DNA of 64,000 nt, from NCBI GenBank assembly GCA_964030475.1, contig CAXIPT010000003.1:6392511-6456510 (forward strand), read 5' to 3'. Made by a program: the position numbers and the translations under genes. A model generated the notes under the pieces. The model ran no database searches, was not told where the DNA came from, and saw only the letters and a list, made by a program, of their open reading frames with translations. Origin of the DNA: Tethya wilhelma. Its lineage: Eukaryota > Porifera > Demospongiae > Tethyida > Tethyidae. Below are positions 60,933-64,000 of the stretch, one piece after another. Every line of letters begins with the position of its first letter. Within the stretch, counting starts at the first letter, position 1.

Positions 60933-62168
60933 ATGGCTAATATCATGAAATTGATGCTTAGTAATTTGTTTTTAGTGTTCATTTCTGTGGAAGGTAGGAT
61001 AATAAATAACACTTTACATGCAGCATATAGTATGGTAGTTCATGTACTACAGATAACATTCCCTTTAGGTACACTTCATGTGCCCACTGCCTACACTCGT
61101 CCCACTGGTCTACAGTCAGTGAATGGATCAGATGCTCTAGGAGGATGTCCACAGACTCCAGTGAACTGTGTAGTAAGTGAAGGTGGTATTGATGTGTGTC
61201 GCTGTCCTGGTGGGGCTCCAGCCACTGGTGTTCTCATTGATGGAGTGATCCCAACAATTAACTCTATGTCTGAGAACTGGGCAAGTGAACTGTTTACAGT
61301 GAACAGAAATGGTCAGAGCACTATTGTCATTGGCTTCTCATTTCCATCACCCTTTACTCTCAGAGAAGTTGAGATGAAGTTGTTTAACTGTCCTGCAGCT
61401 TGGAATATTGGAGCTTCAACCATCAATGTGTATGGGTCTCTTGTATTTCCTACTTTCATTCCATCAACTGCTGTAGGAAGTGTTAATGTTGCTACTACTC
61501 AAGCTTGTTCCTCACTCTCAACAGTAACCATCCCAGTGGAGCTGACTAGTAGTGCTAGGAGTATTTACCACATTGAGATTACATTCAATGAAGTTCCAAA
61601 TGTACAATGGGCCCCATATATTGCAGAGATAGAGTTCAGTGACGAACTGATACCAACTCAAACACCCATGATGGCAACCACAGAACAACAAACAACTAAT
61701 GAGCCAACTACAACAGAAACACCAACAACTCAACCAACAGGAATAGTTACAAATGAATTAAGGACTCAACCAGCACCAACTGTGCCATTAACAACAGAGA
61801 CATCTTCTGGGAAAGATACAGACACTTCGACCACAAGTTCTCCCAACACTGTCACTACTTCTATACTAGCTACATATAATGCTAGTATTACTACTGTACT
61901 GACAGTATTCACCAGTGTGTTTGCTATAGTAATACTAGCCCTCAGTGTTACTCTAGTGATAGTCTCAGTATCATTCTGTGTCTACTGTAGGTTCACCCAA
62001 CCAATGACTGAGGTAGAGTATGATGATGTCACACATGGGACCAACAATGATACAGTGATAGAGATGACAGACAATGAGGCATACAGGGAGCTAAGACACA
62101 CACACAACAGCAATAGAAACAGAGGAGGAGAGGATATAGAGACAGCTTATGAAGTGATTCCAAGCTAA
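60933..62168 (+). CDS. Single-pass receptor, LHVPTAYT-type ectodomain and ITAM-like tail (about 386 aa)
   Basis: Exon 1 60933-60993 (signal peptide MANIMKLMLSNLFLVFISVEG), exon 2 61069-62168. The 75-nt intron is in frame and stop-free, so retention would only insert 25 residues. The ectodomain (about 22-205) has a Cys-rich start (GGCPQTPVNC, DVCRCPGG) and a predicted beta-sandwich (ELFTVNRNG, REVEMKLFNCP, NIGASTINVYGS, IYHIEITFNE, IAEIEFSDE). A Thr/Pro stalk (about 210-300) is likely O-glycosylated. TM about 305-335 (FAIVILALSVTLVIVSVSFC). Tail tyrosines: VEYDDV, NEAYREL and TAYEVIPS, the same tail as the 43652 receptor. Best intact member of the array. Family not recognised. Confidence 0.82.
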   Translation: MANIMKLMLSNLFLVFISVEGRIINNTLHAAYSMVVHVLQITFPLGTLHVPTAYTRPTGLQSVNGSDALGGCPQTPVNCVVSEGGIDVCRCPGGAPATGVLIDGVIPTINSMSENWASELFTVNRNGQSTIVIGFSFPSPFTLREVEMKLFNCPAAWNIGASTINVYGSLVFPTFIPSTAVGSVNVATTQACSSLSTVTIPVELTSSARSIYHIEITFNEVPNVQWAPYIAEIEFSDELIPTQTPMMATTEQQTTNEPTTTETPTTQPTGIVTNELRTQPAPTVPLTTETSSGKDTDTSTTSSPNTVTTSILATYNASITTVLTVFTSVFAIVILALSVTLVIVSVSFCVYCRFTQPMTEVEYDDVTHGTNNDTVIEMTDNEAYRELRHTHNSNRNRGGEDIETAYEVIPS

Positions 62169-62362
62169 CTGAACTGTGTTACATTGACATGTAAAATTAT
62201 TCTAGGAGCAAGTGTTTCGATAAATTACATTACAATAAGTATAATGTATGTGGTATTATATTAGAGGCAATGATGTATGCATGTATGTTTTAATAAGAAA
62301 CTCTATCAATATAGCTAAACAATAAAAAAAGAAGACAAATAGGACAAGAAATGTTATAGTTG

Positions 62363-62849
62363 TTACCAGCCAAAAACATACTCAAATGCTTTAGAAAAGA
62401 ATCCACTGCTCTTCTGTGGTGTGTTTGGATTGGAAGGAGCAACCTGAGGAGGTCAGGTGAAGCAATTAGATTACGGACTAACTAGACACACTTTTAACTT
62501 TGATATCCCTTTCCAGTTTGAAAACAATAAATTTAAATTATTATAGGGAGATCGCTTAATGACAAGCATATGGACTAATCTACATATATAGTATCTAGGG
62601 AATGGAGCCACTTGAACAACTCTATTATGACATCATTACACATAGCATGAATGTCACCACTATATACGTCTTGCTAATGCTCACCTGGTGTTGGCTGGCT
62701 GAGGCCTGGTATGCAGCTGTGAGAGGTCGTATTGAGGTGGGTTTCTTTGACGGGCTGGAGGGGCCAGTGGAGGAGTGAGAGAGGGTGTCAGGGAGAGGAT
62801 GAGAGGACTGCTCACTGGGAGAGGGAGCAGAGTGGCCCTCTATTACAGC
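62363..62849 (-). CDS. NUP35: NUP35 last two exons, copy 2
   Basis: Exons 62685-62849 and 62363-62443, same lengths (165 and 81 nt) and almost the same protein as 48919-49395, ending EYVFGW. Upstream exons on this strand are not in the window except a first-exon fragment at 63651-63710 joined at an N. Flanked on both sides by receptor copies, as copy 1 is. Confidence 0.8.
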
Positions 62850-63280
62850 CTGCATGTGCATGTATAGACAGAGAATGTAGAAACATTATATTATGACCAT
62901 TATGTAATCCCAGGTGAATTATCATGTAACAAAGCATGATTTCACATAAAACAGTATAGAATGTTTCAAGCCCAATAAGTTAAGAGTCAAATCTATTATT
63001 ATATTGTATGCAGTGTAGCAATGACTCTATCTCTATAAGGAGAGCACACTAGTGTATGTAGAAGGTAAACATTAATAGACTACCACAGTATGTCTTTGTG
63101 AACATAACATTCAGACCGTTTCTCCATGTGTAAACACATAGTGATATCTTGTCAACTATTATCATTTGTGATATCTAGTATACCATTGCATGGTTAATTT
63201 GAATACAAAGTAATGGTTCTATACCCAATAATACACAATTCTAATCTACGATACATTGGAAACACAGGAAAATACATAGG

Positions 63281-63649
63281 ATGAGGTTGGACCACTACTT
63301 TTTACTTCTTTTACTATGTGGAGTGGAAGGTAAGATAGTATACTGTGATGGCTATTAATATTTTTTCAGATAATTTAGGTATCCTTCATGTGCCCACTGC
63401 CTATACTCGTCCCACTGGTCTACAGTCAGTGAATGGATCAGATGCTCTAGGAGGATGTCCACAGACTCCAGTGAACTGTGTAGTGAGTGAAGGTGGTATT
63501 GATGTGTGTCGCTGTTCTGGTGGTACTCCAGCCACTGGTATTCTCATTGATGGAGTGATCCCAACAATTAACCCTGGCTCTGTGAACTGGGCTAGTGAAC
63601 TGTTTACAGTGAACAGAAACGGACAGAGTTCTATTTTCATTGGTTTCTT
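63281..63649 (+). CDS. Receptor of the LHVPTAYT family, 3' truncated at contig join
   Basis: Exon 1 63281-63329 (MRLDHYFLLLLLCGVEG), exon 2 from 63379. Ectodomain is intact as far as the FIGF segment, where the single N at 63650 cuts it and NUP35 first-exon sequence follows. Same signal-peptide intron position as its relatives. Confidence 0.75.
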
Positions 63650-63650
63650 N

Positions 63651-63710
63651 TCCCATCATCTGACCATGACCACCAGGGTAATAGGAGGAGGGAGTGTGTC
63701 CAGTGTGCAT
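63651..63710 (-). pseudogene. NUP35: NUP35 first-exon fragment
   Basis: Minus strand reads MHTGHTPSSYYPGGHGQMMG, one residue different from 60302 downward (G for C). It stops at the N at 63650, so it is a second copy or allele of the NUP35 5' end. Confidence 0.7.
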
Positions 63711-63751
63711 GCTACTGCTGCGGGGGTCAGGCTGATAGCTTTGGAACAGAG

Positions 63752-64000
63752 CTGGATAGAAATAGTAAATGGATACAGGTGTACATCAAAGACTGGACAA
63801 AATGGTCTACAGCACTTTTACAAGAAATATCAGAGAACGAAGAGGAGTTAAGAGAACTACTGATGGAGGATGAAGAACGAGAGACAGAGACAAAGAAATA
63901 CATGAGAAAACACACAACCTACCTGGCTGGCCAAAGGAGTAGTGTGCCATGGCTGACTGATGGTAGAGCTCCAACTATTTCAAAAGTGACCGCCTCAAAC
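63752..64000 (+). CDS. Unknown coding-like frame, open to window end
   Basis: From a possible acceptor (TTTGGAACAG) the frame ELDRNSKWIQVYIKDW...LREL...RETETKKYMRKHTTYL stays open to 64000. Charged, helical composition looks coding. No family recognised; could be a host gene exon or a transposon protein. The start of this frame overlaps the flank shared with 60330. Confidence 0.35.
   Translation, partial: MDRNSKWIQVYIKDWTKWSTALLQEISENEEELRELLMEDEERETETKKYMRKHTTYLAGQRSSVPWLTDGRAPTISKVTASN

Overview
The window looks like nuclear DNA of an early-branching animal, most likely a demosponge (an Amphimedon-like genome is my guess from memory, not a search). It is AT-rich, has very short introns (about 50-150 bp, GT...AG), closely packed genes on both strands, many CA/CT microsatellites and small inverted-repeat transposons. 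Metazoan genes recognised by motif are mitochondrial RNA polymerase, cytochrome c, a C14-sterol-reductase/LBR-type enzyme, NAMPT, TRAF-like RING/zinc-finger proteins and NUP35. No bacterial features are present. Two sized N gaps (480-930, 42448-43113) and eight single Ns (7288, 15211, 17935, 21649, 35216, 38776, 42318, 63650) mark contig joins. Several duplications abut these joins and may be unmerged haplotypes.

Region 1 (1-20953): six tandem + strand paralogues of one intron-rich family (A partial, B, C, D, E, F). Each encodes a protein with a short outside N terminus, a TM1 followed by a Cys-rich turn, TM2, an N-glycosylatable ectodomain, TM3, TM4, a second ectodomain with cysteines, TM5, and a variable cytoplasmic tail. 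Exon lengths and phases are nearly identical between copies (e.g. 73, 99, 108/114 nt exons). I do not recognise the family.

Region 2 (21182-35216): housekeeping block. POLRMT (+, 35 exons), cytochrome c (-, 3 coding exons), an apparently head-to-head sterol reductase (+, one coding exon) and NAMPT (-, 13 exons, 5' end lost at the N at 35216). NRF-1-like TGCGCATGCG motifs lie beside both POLRMT and cytochrome c.

Region 3 (35350-43438): an inverted NAMPT exon fragment joined to a TRAF-like tail, one intact TRAF-like gene, a truncated second TRAF-like 5' end, a transposon, a secreted acidic/cationic repeat protein, a second NAMPT last exon, and a gapped long-TIR element.

Region 4 (43652-64000): an array of single-pass receptors (+ strand) interleaved with NUP35 exons (- strand). 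A receptor with one Cys-rich ectodomain (43652-44734) and receptors with a different ectodomain (60933-62168 and degraded copies) share almost the same transmembrane segment and tyrosine-motif (ITAM-like) tail. A third receptor (51413-52806) has the second ectodomain but a different tyrosine tail. Degenerate copies, an Ig-domain pseudogene and several transposons fill the rest.

The best candidates for undescribed biology are the five-TM family, the receptor array with a shared tyrosine tail and exchanged ectodomains, and the acidic/cationic secreted repeat protein.
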